Notes under the pieces: model-generated
Told to the model about the DNA's origin: nothing
What the model saw: only the letters and a program-made list of their open reading frames with translations
Database searches by the model: none
In this document: positions 34,570 through 43,086 of the stretch, piece after piece
How the letters are laid out: each line of letters starts with the position of its first letter
How positions within the stretch are numbered: the stretch's first letter is position 1
NCBI RefSeq assembly: GCF_017571525.1
Contig: NZ_JAGETY010000005.1
Coordinates: forward strand, 279,311 to 343,310
From: Hymenobacter sp. BT559
GTDB taxonomy: Bacteria > Bacteroidota > Bacteroidia > Cytophagales > Hymenobacteraceae
Length of the DNA: 64,000 nucleotides
Direction: 5' to 3'
Made by a program: the position numbers and the translations under genes

Positions 34570-35457
34570 ATGATGGTCAACTATTTCCGGTTGGGTAGCA
34601 GTGCGCTGCTCCTTGCTTTGGTAGCGGCTTGTGCGCCACTCGGCCAGCAGCCCACCCCCGCACCCACCAGCAGCACCTACGCCGATGCCACGGCTACCCG
34701 CGACAATAACCTGGCGCTAGGCAACCCCAGCGGCGCCGTGGCCGACGCCACCAACTCCCCCAATAACTACCTGCTGACCAAAACTCAGTACACGCTGAGC
34801 TACAGCCGCGACCAGGGCAAGCCGAACTGGGTGAGCTGGCACCTGAGCAGTGCGTGGCTGGGCAGCACCGCCCGGCAAGACAACTTCGCCGCCGACGCTA
34901 GCCTGCCCAGCTCGTGGTACCACGTGGGCGCCACCAGCTACTCGGGCTCGGGCTTCGACCGCGGCCACAACTGCCCTAGCGCCGACCGCACCGGCTCGGT
35001 GGCCGACAACTCGGCTACTTTCCTCATGACCAACATGATGCCGCAGGCGCCCACCAACAATCAGCAAACCTGGGCAGGCCTCGAAAACTATTGCCGCACC
35101 CTCGTAGGCGCCGGCAACGAGCTCTACATCATGGCGGGCAGCTACGGCAAAGGCGGCACCGGCTCCAACGGCTACACCACTACCATCGATGGCGGCCATA
35201 TCACGGTGCCCAGCAACTGCTGGAAGGTAATTGTGGTGCTGCCCGTGGGCACCGGCGACGTGAGCCGCGTGACTACCAGTACCCGCGTCATCGCCGTCAA
35301 CATGCCCAATACCAACTCCATCAGCACCAGCTGGGGCAGCTACCGCACCAGCGTCGATGCTATCGAAAATGCTACCGGCTACAATCTGCTCTCGGCCGTG
35401 TCGAGCACCATCCAGCGCACCATCGAGGCGAAAACGGACGCCGGCCCTGCTAACTAA
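34570..35457 (+). CDS. Lipoprotein DNA/RNA non-specific endonuclease (NucA/Serratia type)
   Basis: A 295-residue exported nuclease that degrades DNA and RNA. The N terminus is a lipoprotein signal (ALLLALVAACAPLG), so the enzyme is probably lipid-anchored. The active site DRGH is in GFDRGHNCPSADRTG with His133 as general base; the Mg-binding Asn is expected in MTNMMPQAPTNNQQTWAGLE. YIMAGSYGKGG and VPSNCWKVIVVLP complete the fold. It may serve nutrient or phosphate scavenging from extracellular nucleic acid. It is a single-gene unit with an extremely strong terminator. Confidence 0.94.
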   Translation: MMVNYFRLGSSALLLALVAACAPLGQQPTPAPTSSTYADATATRDNNLALGNPSGAVADATNSPNNYLLTKTQYTLSYSRDQGKPNWVSWHLSSAWLGSTARQDNFAADASLPSSWYHVGATSYSGSGFDRGHNCPSADRTGSVADNSATFLMTNMMPQAPTNNQQTWAGLENYCRTLVGAGNELYIMAGSYGKGGTGSNGYTTTIDGGHITVPSNCWKVIVVLPVGTGDVSRVTTSTRVIAVNMPNTNSISTSWGSYRTSVDAIENATGYNLLSAVSSTIQRTIEAKTDAGPAN

Positions 35458-35472
35458 GCGCGGACTAGCCCT

Positions 35473-35528
35473 CTACCCAACAACAAAGAGCCTGCGCAGC
35501 ACTGCGCAGGCTCTTTGTTGTTGGGTAG
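35473..35528. terminator. Very long perfect-stem terminator after the nuclease gene
   Basis: A 27-bp perfect stem (35473-35499 with 35502-35528) with a 2-base centre, almost a perfect 56-base palindrome. It contains CTCTTTGTTGTTGG rather than a plain T run. It lies between converging nuclease and sigma-factor genes. Confidence 0.75.
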
Positions 35529-35561
35529 CAGCTTGTTATCGTGGAAGAAGGAAAGAGTGTG

Positions 35562-36101
35562 TTAATTGATGTGCCGGGCCAGCGCCCGGATAATGCGGCG
35601 GCCCCGCGACTTTACAGTGCCGAGTGGCAGCTTGAGCTCGTCGGCGGCTTCGGCCTGGGTGTAGCCTTGCATGTAGAGCAGCTCCAGTAGCTGGCGGTCG
35701 TCGGGCGCGAGTAGGGCTAGCCAGTCGCGCACGCCCACGTGCTCGGGCCGGAAGGCGGTGGGCGCCGCCAGCTGCGCCACTTCCTCCTCGCTAAGCGAGT
35801 GCGTGCGCTGCACGATGCGCCGCATAGCCCGCAGCCGGTCGATGGCCAGGTTGCGGGCTATGGTCAGGGCCCAGGTAAAGAGGCGACCCTTGCTGGTATC
35901 GTAGTTCGGAAACGTCAGCCAGAACTTCAGCATGGTTTCCTGCAGAATGTCCTGGGCTAGCTCATCCTGGCGCACAATGCGCCAGATGGTATGGTGCAGG
36001 GCCTGTTTATAGTTCTTATAAAAGAAGGCCATCGCCGACTCATCACGCGCATACAGGCGTTGGACGAGTTGGCTTTCTGCGTCTGGCTCAAGTAGTTTCA
36101 T
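35562..36101 (-). CDS. ECF-type RNA polymerase sigma factor
   Basis: A 179-residue sigma-70 family factor of the extracytoplasmic type. Region 2 is visible as QDELAQDILQETMLKFW and GRLFTWALTIARNLAIDRLR; region 4 as LLAPDDRQLLELLYMQGYTQAEAADELKLPLGTVKSR over residues about 130-168. The SigK-like PLGTVKSR helix suits -35 recognition. No anti-sigma gene with a zinc-binding HxxxCxxC domain lies beside it on this strand, which is unusual. ATG 36101 is used; an in-frame TTG lies three codons upstream. Confidence 0.9.
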   Translation of the reverse strand: MKLLEPDAESQLVQRLYARDESAMAFFYKNYKQALHHTIWRIVRQDELAQDILQETMLKFWLTFPNYDTSKGRLFTWALTIARNLAIDRLRAMRRIVQRTHSLSEEEVAQLAAPTAFRPEHVGVRDWLALLAPDDRQLLELLYMQGYTQAEAADELKLPLGTVKSRGRRIIRALARHIN

Positions 36102-36562
36102 TAGCGACAACTAGGTAGAACGAGTCCGACGTACGACCCACCTGGTTGCCCCGGATTGAAAATAATGAAAAATAAATAATTAATTTTTTGGGAACTTTTT
36201 AATAAAGACTAAACAGGCTTGAACACGGGTTAAGTCTTCGCCGTTCCAGCAGTTGGCGTATTGCTAAGCAGTCTCCCGCTGCATCGCCCATTGGCCAGGG
36301 CTAGCGAGCATAAGGCCAACGGCGATGCCAGTTGGAGAGATGGCAACCACACGCACAAAATAGCTAGCCTGGCATATAAATGGCGAAAGGGCACTCAGTG
36401 CAACCTGAGTGCCCTTTTGCCATTTATATAGAGTTAAGTAGGCCTGGCCGGGCAGTTGGCTACTGCTCTTTAAGGCTTGCCTAGGCTCTGGTAGCAGTAG
36501 GTGCCGTTGGGTCAGTCAGCTTAGCAAGCGAGGGGTAGCGCGCGATATGACGGGCTAGGGGG
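36102..36562. other. Intergenic region with a strong hairpin (36374-36429)
   Basis: No gene is supported. The first part is AT-rich (TAATTAATTTTTTGGG around 36178) and probably carries the sigma-factor promoter. A 25-bp stem (36374-36398 with 36405-36429, one G-T mismatch) with loop TGCAAC is terminator-like; it lies about 130 bases beyond the end of the gene at 36563-37102. Confidence 0.6.
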
Positions 36563-37102
36563 CTACCACCGGGATTGATAGATGGCAGTCTCAGCCACGA
36601 TGCCGTGGTGCTCCAAGGCCTGCCTAAATTGGCTCACCGTCTGGGCCAGCACGGTTTCCTCGGCCGCTGGGCGCGGCAGCAGAACGTGGCCGCCCAAGTA
36701 GGCAGGATTGGTCTGCTGAAGCCAGCTGGTAGCGTCTTCGAGGTCGGAAAAGACACCTATGTTGAGGTGGGGCAGCTGCTTGTGTACCTGTGGGGCCAGC
36801 GCATAAGCCCGTACGATGGGCGCGTGCACCCAGGCCAGCTGCTGAATACCAGCCATCTCCAGATAAGGAAGCAAGTGCTTAGTCAGCCACGGAATCACTT
36901 CCACTTCCATGCTCGTTACCTGGGCGTTGCTGTTGAGCACGCGCGGATAGCTATGCTGCACAAAGCACTGCGCCACTTCCAGGCAGGCGTACTGCACGGC
37001 CGGCAGGGTAAGGGTCCCTTCCCACTCAATATAGAGCCAGTTATTCCAGGAGTCGAAATAGATAGTGACTTGGGGAGCAGTGCATAAAAGTTGCAGATTC
37101 AT
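36563..37102 (-). CDS. STAS/SpoIIAA-like domain protein, unknown function
   Basis: A 179-residue cytoplasmic protein. The start VTIYFDSWNNWLYIEWEGTL looks like the first strands of a STAS or SpoIIAA-like fold, followed by a helix (VQYACLEVAQCFVQH), RVLNSNAQVTSMEVEVIPWL and AGIQQLAWVHAPIVRAYALA, then FSDLEDATSWLQ, which is the common last helix. Related small proteins are frequent in Hymenobacter and lack an assigned role. ATG 37102 is preferred to 37171 because the extra residues do not fit the fold. The C-terminal 50 residues are an extra tail of unknown purpose. Confidence 0.6.
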   Translation of the reverse strand: MNLQLLCTAPQVTIYFDSWNNWLYIEWEGTLTLPAVQYACLEVAQCFVQHSYPRVLNSNAQVTSMEVEVIPWLTKHLLPYLEMAGIQQLAWVHAPIVRAYALAPQVHKQLPHLNIGVFSDLEDATSWLQQTNPAYLGGHVLLPRPAAEETVLAQTVSQFRQALEHHGIVAETAIYQSRW

Positions 37103-37515
37103 CCAGACCGGGCTAAGTAAACCACAAAATTCTCTGCGCTCGAACAGTAATAAAATATCGGATAAATGCAAATAGCCCCTGGCATTGCAGCAGAAGCTAT
37201 TTTAGGTGAAAAATAATGTTGAAAATCATCTAAAATTCATTGAAAGACAGCCACTTGCTTGGCTTGTGCGTGGAAAAGGTTGCTAAGCTAAGGCAGTTGG
37301 ATGCATATATCAGTAAGGAGGTGGATAAGCCTATTTCGTACTGAAGTCACCTAGGTAGCGGCCACCCAAGTATTTGTCAGGGTAGAAGAACACCTCCTGG
37401 CCTCGCTGACGTTGGCTGCGGCACTTGGCTAGAGCTTTCGGGTTTGGCGTGCCCTAGTACTCGGGCGGCGAGGAGCTGAAAGCTATAGCCCCTATGCTAC
37501 CTACCCGTCGCCAGC
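37103..37515. other. Intergenic region without recognised features
   Basis: About 410 bases. AT-rich at 37140-37250, probably promoter for the gene to the left. No hairpin with a T run, repeat or convincing coding frame was seen. Confidence 0.5.
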
Positions 37516-37716
37516 CTATGCCGTCGCTAGCTCATAGTCGCAGATAGCAATGATGAAGGGGCCGCGTTCGTGAAGCAATTCATTGGCCTCCTCTAGGGTG
37601 ATGTGCCCAAATACATAGCTGCTGAGCAGCTGCATGTCCTGGTCGCTAGGCGTAAGCGCCCGTCGCCTCGCGCGGGCTTGCTGAGCAGCGCGTCTGTTTG
37701 TGGCGTTAGAGGACAT
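37516..37716 (-). CDS. Small hypothetical protein
   Basis: A 66-residue protein starting MSSNATNRRAAQQARARRRA, then LTPSDQDMQLLSSYVFGHIT LEEANELLHERGPF split over the centre. The basic helix followed by an acidic YVxGxITxEEAxxLL-like helix faintly recalls antitoxin VbhA-type domains and small DNA-binding proteins, but no toxin lies beside it. ATG 37716 gives a better start than 37743. I do not recognise the family. Confidence 0.5.
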   Translation of the reverse strand: MSSNATNRRAAQQARARRRALTPSDQDMQLLSSYVFGHITLEEANELLHERGPFIIAICDYELATA

Positions 37717-38068
37717 AATAGGCTGGAATAAGGATAGCAGCACCGGCGAGTGGGCAGATGCACCAGCAAATTGTCTCAGAATAAGTATTACAGAAGCCCT
37801 TTCTTGTCCAGCGCTACCACTATCTGGTTAAATGGTCCATTTTTCTTTCTCAAAGCACTTAGCTATTTGTAAGCAGGAAGCGCTCGTACTCAATCATCCT
37901 ATCCTGCAAAAGGCCCTCAATGGGCGTTAAATGCCCTTTTGCAGTCGAAGCTATCACTGGTTCGACTGTTTAAAGAGTCCAGGCCGGTCGTCGGGCTACA
38001 ACAAGCAGGCCTGCTGCGTACTGACGACGACGAGTGGTCGAGTTGATGGAATGACAACCAGGCATACC
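37717..38068. other. Intergenic region with a short inverted repeat
   Basis: About 350 bases with no supported gene. A 10-bp inverted repeat CTGCAAAAGG/CCTTTTGCAG at 37904-37913 and 37935-37944 may end transcription of the kinase gene to its right; no T run follows. Confidence 0.45.
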
Positions 38069-39424
38069 CTAAAAGGTAGCAGAAGGGGAAAACCACAGCT
38101 GAAACGCACTACCCGCCCCCTCCACGGAATGGACCTGAATGCTGCCCTGGTGCAACTGCATGATTTGCTTGGCCAGGCTCAGCCCAATCCCGGAGCCGTG
38201 GGGGCGAGTAGTGAAAAAAGGAATGAATATGTTGTCCAATACGTCGGTGGGGATGCCACTTCCGTTGTCTTTCACCTCAATAACGACCCGTTCTTGTTCA
38301 TCAAGCCAGGCCAGTAAACTAATGCGAGGGGTAGCTACCTGGGTGACTGCGCTCGCCGCATTGAGGACCAGATTGATGAGTACTTGCTCCAACAGGTGGC
38401 CATCGGCGTGCAGAGTGAGGTGTGCGGGCCGGACGCTGAGGGTGACCTCAATGCCCTGCGCGGCTAATTGTTCCGCCAAGAGCTGCCGGGTGGTTTGTAG
38501 CAATTCCTGCACGTAAAGGGTGGTGCGCTGCGGCGAGGTTAGGGTGCTAAAGTCTCGGTACACTTGGGCAAAGCGTAGCAGCCCTTCGCTGCGCTGTTGG
38601 ATGATGCGAATGCCGGTGCCCACATCGTCGAGCAACTCACCCGAAGCCTCCTGCTGCTGGGCGCGCTGCACGTGGTGGCCCAACGAATCCGCCAGCGACG
38701 CAATGGGGGCGACCGAGTTCATGATTTCGTGCGTCATGACCCGTAGCAGTTGCTGCCAGGCAGCGGTTTCGGTGTCGGCCAGGGCCTGGCTCACGTTCTT
38801 GAAGGCCAGGAGGGTAAATGCTTTGCCTCGTAGCTTAAACTGCGTGGCCGACACGAGCAGCTGCACCGTTTGGAGACCCACCGTCAACTTCACCACCGCG
38901 GGCTGGCCGGGGACTGCTCGGCAGATAGCCTCGTACAGGACCGGCTGCCGGGCTTGCAGCGCCCGAATATTTTTTAAGTAAGGTAGTTGCAGCGTCTGCT
39001 TGAACGCCTCGTTCACCCAAGCCACGGTGCCCGCCGCGTCGTAGGACACGATGCCGGTATCGAGCAGCGCCAGGATGGTTTGTAGGTATTGAAACTGCCC
39101 TTCCTGCTCGGCACGCAGTTCCCGAAACGTGGCGTTGACTTGGTTAAAGGCCGCGTGCAAGGGCCGCAGTGACGCCGGACCGGACTGCGCCGGGTACTGC
39201 CGCGAAAAGTCGCGGTACTGCAGGGCCAGAGTAAAGTCGGCCAGGGCCTGCTGACCGCGCGTCAGGTAGCGGGCCAGGTCCACAACCAGCAGGAGCAGCA
39301 ACAACAATGCCCCTAGGGCTAGCCCATAGGCGTGATGCAACGTGGCGTACCCGCCCCCGGCCAGCGTGGCCACCAGCAGCACTAACTGCCCCAGCAGGCG
39401 CACGTCTAGGCTATTAAATATCAT
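38069..39424 (-). CDS. NtrB-like sensor histidine kinase
   Basis: A 451-residue membrane kinase partner of the adjacent sigma-54 activator. It has two N-terminal helices (LGQLVLLVATLAGGGYATL; ALGALLLLLLLVVDLARYL) and a PAS domain (ILALLDTGIVSYDAAGTVAWV). The phosphorylation site is His in LLRVMTHEIMNSVAPIASL. The ATPase domain shows the N box (LEQVLINLVLNAASAV), G1 (IEVKDNGSGIP) and G2 (HGSGIGLSLAKQIM). Its start overlaps the stop of the response regulator by 11 bases. Signal unknown; with almost no periplasmic loop, sensing within the membrane or through PAS is likely. Confidence 0.92.
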   Translation of the reverse strand: MIFNSLDVRLLGQLVLLVATLAGGGYATLHHAYGLALGALLLLLLLVVDLARYLTRGQQALADFTLALQYRDFSRQYPAQSGPASLRPLHAAFNQVNATFRELRAEQEGQFQYLQTILALLDTGIVSYDAAGTVAWVNEAFKQTLQLPYLKNIRALQARQPVLYEAICRAVPGQPAVVKLTVGLQTVQLLVSATQFKLRGKAFTLLAFKNVSQALADTETAAWQQLLRVMTHEIMNSVAPIASLADSLGHHVQRAQQQEASGELLDDVGTGIRIIQQRSEGLLRFAQVYRDFSTLTSPQRTTLYVQELLQTTRQLLAEQLAAQGIEVTLSVRPAHLTLHADGHLLEQVLINLVLNAASAVTQVATPRISLLAWLDEQERVVIEVKDNGSGIPTDVLDNIFIPFFTTRPHGSGIGLSLAKQIMQLHQGSIQVHSVEGAGSAFQLWFSPSATF

Positions 39425-40787
39425 GCTTGTCGAGCCGACGGTAGAGGGCAGTGCGGGTGAGGCCCAGTTCCTTAGCCGCTTTGGTGAGGTTGCCTTGGTG
39501 GCGCTCAATAGCCTGTTGGATAGTGTTTTTTTCTACTTCCAACAACGGTAACGGATTCTCAGCCGCTGTTGCCGCTGGCGCGGCAACAGCGGCCGATTCG
39601 GGGTTCCGAAACGAGAAATCGGCCGGAAGTAGCACGGGTCCGGTCCCCAAGATAACGGCCCGCTCCACGGCGTGTTGTAACTCCCGCACGTTGCCGGGCC
39701 AGGCGTGCTCCCGGAGCTTGCGCAACGCAGCAGTGCTGAATTCCGGCACGGGTTGCCGATTGCGTGCAGCGTACACCTGCGCGAAGTGCTGGGCCAACAG
39801 TTGCACATCGTCGTCCCGTTCGCGCAAGGGCGGCAGCATGATTTCAACGGTGTTGAGGCGGTACATCAAGTCCTGGCGGAAAGCACCGCGGGCTACCAGG
39901 GCGTGCAAGGGGGCGTTGGTAGCCGACAACAGCCGGATATCCACTGGGACGGGGGTATTACTCCCTAGGGGCACCACCTGGCGGTTTTGCAGGGCCGTGA
40001 GCAGCTTGGCTTGCTGCGGCAGGGCAATGTTGCCAATCTCATCCAGAAACAAGGTTCCGCTGGTGGCCGCCTCGAACCGGCCCACGCGGCTGGCCTGGGC
40101 ATCCGTGAAGGCGCCCTTGGTGTGCCCAAACAGCTCGCTTTCAAACAACCCCTCGCTGAGTGCGCCTACGTCGGCGGCCACATAGGGCCGGGCGGCGCGG
40201 CGCGACTGCTCGTGCAGGGATTTGGCGACCAGCTCCTTACCCGTGCCGTTCTCACCAAGCAGCAGCACATTGGCTTCGGTTGGGGCGACCTTTTCAATAA
40301 TGGCGCGCACTTCCTGCATGGCGGCTGACTCGCCGAGTAGAGCGGTAGCAGCGGCCGGTCCAACTACTTTTTTCAGGGTGCTTCCGCTTTTGCTGCCGGC
40401 TTTAGGTTGGAGGGCGGCGGCCAGCGTTTGCAGCAGTTGGTCGTTATGCCAGGGCTTGAGCAGGAAATCGGTGGCGCCGGCTTTGAGGGCGCGCACCGCC
40501 GTGCGCACATCACCATAGGCCGTAATGAGGATAACGGCCGTGGTGGGGTCGTGCTCCCGGATGCGGCCTAGCCAGTAGAAACCCTCGTTGCCAGTCGCCT
40601 GGCCGCTGCGATAATTCATGTCGAGCAGCACGACATCGAAGTGCTGCTGGCGGAGCAGCGAGAGCAGCAACTCCGGGTTTTTCTCCGTCACCACTTCCCG
40701 CACCTCACTTTTAAGTAGCAGCTTGAGCGCGAACAGCACATCGGGCTCGTCGTCTACCACCAGGATGCGGGCGTGCTTAAGAATCAT
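39414..40787 (-). CDS. NtrC-family sigma-54-dependent response regulator
   Basis: A 457-residue transcription activator. The receiver domain has ILVVDDEPDVLFALKLLL and the phospho-acceptor Asp in FDVVLLDMNYRSG. The AAA+ domain has Walker A LLLGENGTGKELVAKSL, the sigma-54 contact loop GAFTDA (in ELFGHTKGAFTDAQASR) and Walker B GTLFLDEIGN. A Fis-type helix-turn-helix ends it (GNLTKAAKELGLTRTALYRR). It is divergent from a MacAB-like export operon, its probable target. The intergenic region contains two tandem 23-base repeats and a possible -24/-12 promoter, as expected for this regulator class. Confidence 0.94.
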   Translation of the reverse strand: MILKHARILVVDDEPDVLFALKLLLKSEVREVVTEKNPELLLSLLRQQHFDVVLLDMNYRSGQATGNEGFYWLGRIREHDPTTAVILITAYGDVRTAVRALKAGATDFLLKPWHNDQLLQTLAAALQPKAGSKSGSTLKKVVGPAAATALLGESAAMQEVRAIIEKVAPTEANVLLLGENGTGKELVAKSLHEQSRRAARPYVAADVGALSEGLFESELFGHTKGAFTDAQASRVGRFEAATSGTLFLDEIGNIALPQQAKLLTALQNRQVVPLGSNTPVPVDIRLLSATNAPLHALVARGAFRQDLMYRLNTVEIMLPPLRERDDDVQLLAQHFAQVYAARNRQPVPEFSTAALRKLREHAWPGNVRELQHAVERAVILGTGPVLLPADFSFRNPESAAVAAPAATAAENPLPLLEVEKNTIQQAIERHQGNLTKAAKELGLTRTALYRRLDKHDI

Positions 40788-40921
40788 GAAAAAGGCTGGG
40801 TAAAACGTAAAAGTCGGGGCTAACTGGCCCCCGTCCCAACCCAGGCCACATAAATCGTGCACGCTTCGAAAAATACTGACTTTCAGCTAGCCGGGCCATT
40901 TTCTGCCCGTCAACAGCTTCG

Positions 40922-40967
40922 AACTGTATCAGAACCGAACGGTCAACTGTATCAAAACCGGACGCTC
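40922..40967. repeat. Two tandem 23-bp repeats, candidate activator binding sites
   Basis: Copies at 40922-40944 and 40945-40967 share 20 of 23 bases (core AACTGTATCArAACCGrACG). They lie directly head to tail about 60-105 bases upstream of a possible sigma-54 promoter and in front of the export operon, the position expected of an enhancer for the NtrC-type regulator. Confidence 0.55.
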
Positions 40968-41027
40968 GGCAGCAGCTGGCAATCAGGACTTAAAAACAGG
41001 CCACTGATTAGCAATGATTTGTGCGTA

Positions 41028-41042
41028 AGGCACCGTTCTTGG
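41028..41042 (+). promoter_or_regulatory. Possible sigma-54 (-24/-12) promoter
   Basis: AGGCAC, five bases, then TTGG: the right spacing for TGGCAC-N5-TTGC, with mismatches at the first T and the last C. Placed about 50 bases before the ATG of the export operon. The -12 C mismatch makes it uncertain. Confidence 0.35.
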
Positions 41043-41089
41043 CACCTCCGGTCCATCGCTTTTTGCTGCTATTCTCTACGCCAACCTGA

Positions 41090-42349
41090 ATGGATGTCCT
41101 GATACCGAAGAAAAAGTGGTCGTTTGTCACCCGCTGGTGGTGGCTGGGGGCCCTGTTGCTGGCGGGCTCGGGCGCGGCCGGCATCTATTGGCCCCGACCG
41201 GGCCAGCGGCTGCACGTCGCGGCCAGCCGGCTGACCATCAGCCCCGTCACGCGGGGTAATTTTCAGGAATTCACGGCCATCGACGGGGTGGTGCAGCCGC
41301 TGCACACCGTGTACTTGGACGCGGCAGAGGCCGGCACGGTGCAGCAGGTGCTGGTGGAAGAAGGCACGACCCTAACGGCGGGCCAGCCGTTGCTGCGGCT
41401 AGCGAACCCCGACTTGCAACTGGAAATGGTAAACTGCGAAACGGCCGTGTACGACCTGATGAACAACTTGCGCAACACCCGCAACCAGCTGCTGCAAAAC
41501 CGCATTCTGCGCCAAAACCAGCTAGCCGACATCGACTTTCAGCTAGCCGAGGCCCGGCGGGTGTTTGACACCAACCAGGTGCTGTACGACCAGAAGGTGA
41601 TTGCGCGGCAGGACTACCTGCAAAGCCAGAATGCCTACCGCTACCAGCTGCGCCGGCGGCAGCTCACGCAGCAGACCCTGCGCCAGGATTCGGTGGCCAT
41701 GCAGCAGCAATTGAGCACCATGCAGGAATCGGTGCAGCGCATGACCAGCAACCTGGCCCTGATGCGGCGCAAGATGGACGACCTGTTGCTACGGGCCCCA
41801 GTGGGCGGGCGTCTCAGTTCGCTGGCCGCGGAAGTGGGCGAGGCCAAAACCCGGGGCCAGCGCCTAGGGCAGATTGACGCGCTGGCGGGCGTGAAACTGC
41901 ACGCCGCGGTGGACGAGTTTTACATTGCGCGCATCGCGGCTGGTCAGGTGGGCGAAGTGGTGGTGGACGGCCAGGCGTATGCCTTGCGCGTAACCAAAAT
42001 CTTCGCCCAAGTATCTAAAGGCCTGCAAATCGACCTGGCCTTTACCGGCGCGCCCCCACCAGGCCTGCGGCGGGGCCAGACCTTATCCATCCGGCTGGCA
42101 CTGAGTGCGACGGCCCCGGCGGTGCTGCTGCCCAAAGGCGGCTTTTACCAGCAAACCGTGGGCAACTGGGCGTTTAAGCTGGCGGCCGACGGCAACCGGG
42201 CCCAGCGGGTGGCCATCCGCCTAGGGCGGCAGAACCCCGACTACTACGAGGTGCTGGCGGGCCTGCAACCCGGCGACCAAGTGGTAACGTCCAGCTACGA
42301 AGGCTTCGCTGACCGACAGGAACTGGTGCTGGACAACCACCAGCCGTAG
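41090..42349 (+). CDS. MacA/HlyD-type periplasmic membrane-fusion protein
   Basis: A 419-residue adaptor anchored by one N-terminal helix (WWWLGALLLAGSGAAGIYW). The barrel-sandwich halves are visible as VYLDAAEAGTVQQVLVEEGT and LLLRAPVGGRLSSLAAEVGE, separated by a long coiled-coil hairpin (residues about 120-240, rich in Gln/Arg/Leu). The beta-barrel and membrane-proximal domains follow (GQPGDQV-like LQPGDQVVTSSYEGF). It forms an export complex with the next two genes. No outer-membrane TolC gene is adjacent. Expression is probably controlled by the divergent NtrB/NtrC pair. Confidence 0.9.
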   Translation: MDVLIPKKKWSFVTRWWWLGALLLAGSGAAGIYWPRPGQRLHVAASRLTISPVTRGNFQEFTAIDGVVQPLHTVYLDAAEAGTVQQVLVEEGTTLTAGQPLLRLANPDLQLEMVNCETAVYDLMNNLRNTRNQLLQNRILRQNQLADIDFQLAEARRVFDTNQVLYDQKVIARQDYLQSQNAYRYQLRRRQLTQQTLRQDSVAMQQQLSTMQESVQRMTSNLALMRRKMDDLLLRAPVGGRLSSLAAEVGEAKTRGQRLGQIDALAGVKLHAAVDEFYIARIAAGQVGEVVVDGQAYALRVTKIFAQVSKGLQIDLAFTGAPPPGLRRGQTLSIRLALSATAPAVLLPKGGFYQQTVGNWAFKLAADGNRAQRVAIRLGRQNPDYYEVLAGLQPGDQVVTSSYEGFADRQELVLDNHQP

Positions 42350-42388
42350 GCATTTATCTAACTATATGACCATAAAAGGCTCAACCTC

Positions 42389-43072
42389 ATGATTAAGACC
42401 GAAAACCTGGAAAAGGTGTACCGCACCGAGGAGGTGCAAACCAAGGCGCTGAACCACATCTCGCTGAGCGTGGAGCAGGGGGAATTTGTGGCCATCATGG
42501 GCCCCTCGGGCTGCGGCAAATCGACGCTGCTCAACCTGCTGGGCCTGCTCGACGAGCCCGACGGCGGCAGCCTGCAACTGCTGGGCACTGAAACCAGCCG
42601 CTACTCGGAGCGGCAGCGGGCCGAGCTGCGCAAGCGCAGCCTGGGCTTCGTGTTTCAGAGCTTCAACCTGATTGACGAGCTGACGGTGTTTGAGAACGTG
42701 GAGCTGCCCCTGCGCTACCTAGGCGTGGGGGCAACTGAGCGGCGGCAGCGGGTGGAACAGGTGTTGGAGAAAATGCAGCTGTTACACCGGCGCAACCATT
42801 TTCCACTGCAACTCTCGGGTGGCCAGCAGCAGCGCGTGGCTGTGGCCCGCGCCGTGGTGAACGCCCCGCCGCTGCTACTAGCCGACGAGCCTACCGGCAA
42901 CCTCGACTCGGCCAGCGGCCACGACGTGCTAGGGCTACTCACCGAATTAAACGAAGCGGGTACCACCGTGCTCATGGTCACGCACTCCGAGCACGACGCG
43001 CGGTACGCCCGGCGCGTCATCCGCCTGCTCGACGGGCAGGTGGTGCTGGAAAACAGCCGCAGCCAATTTTAA
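42389..43072 (+). CDS. ABC transporter ATP-binding protein, MacB/LolD type
   Basis: A 227-residue ATPase. Walker A is IMGPSGCGKSTLLNLLG, the signature is QLSGGQQQRVAVARAVV, Walker B is LLLADEPTGNLDSASG and the switch His is in VLMVTHSEHDARYA. The TYxLEKVY-like start (ENLEKVYRTEEVQTKALN) is standard for the MacB/LolD group. It lies 39 bases after the adaptor and 14 before the permease gene. Confidence 0.95.
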   Translation: MIKTENLEKVYRTEEVQTKALNHISLSVEQGEFVAIMGPSGCGKSTLLNLLGLLDEPDGGSLQLLGTETSRYSERQRAELRKRSLGFVFQSFNLIDELTVFENVELPLRYLGVGATERRQRVEQVLEKMQLLHRRNHFPLQLSGGQQQRVAVARAVVNAPPLLLADEPTGNLDSASGHDVLGLLTELNEAGTTVLMVTHSEHDARYARRVIRLLDGQVVLENSRSQF

Positions 43073-43086
43073 CCGCTTTCCTCCCC

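Noticed and set aside
37516..37716. Antitoxin of a Fic toxin-antitoxin pair
   Set aside because: Only a vague likeness to VbhA-type helices, and no Fic or other toxin gene is adjacent.
40922..40967. Tandem 23-base repeats as a possible CRISPR remnant
   Set aside because: There are only two copies, directly adjacent with no spacer, and no cas gene is near; a regulator site is a better reading.
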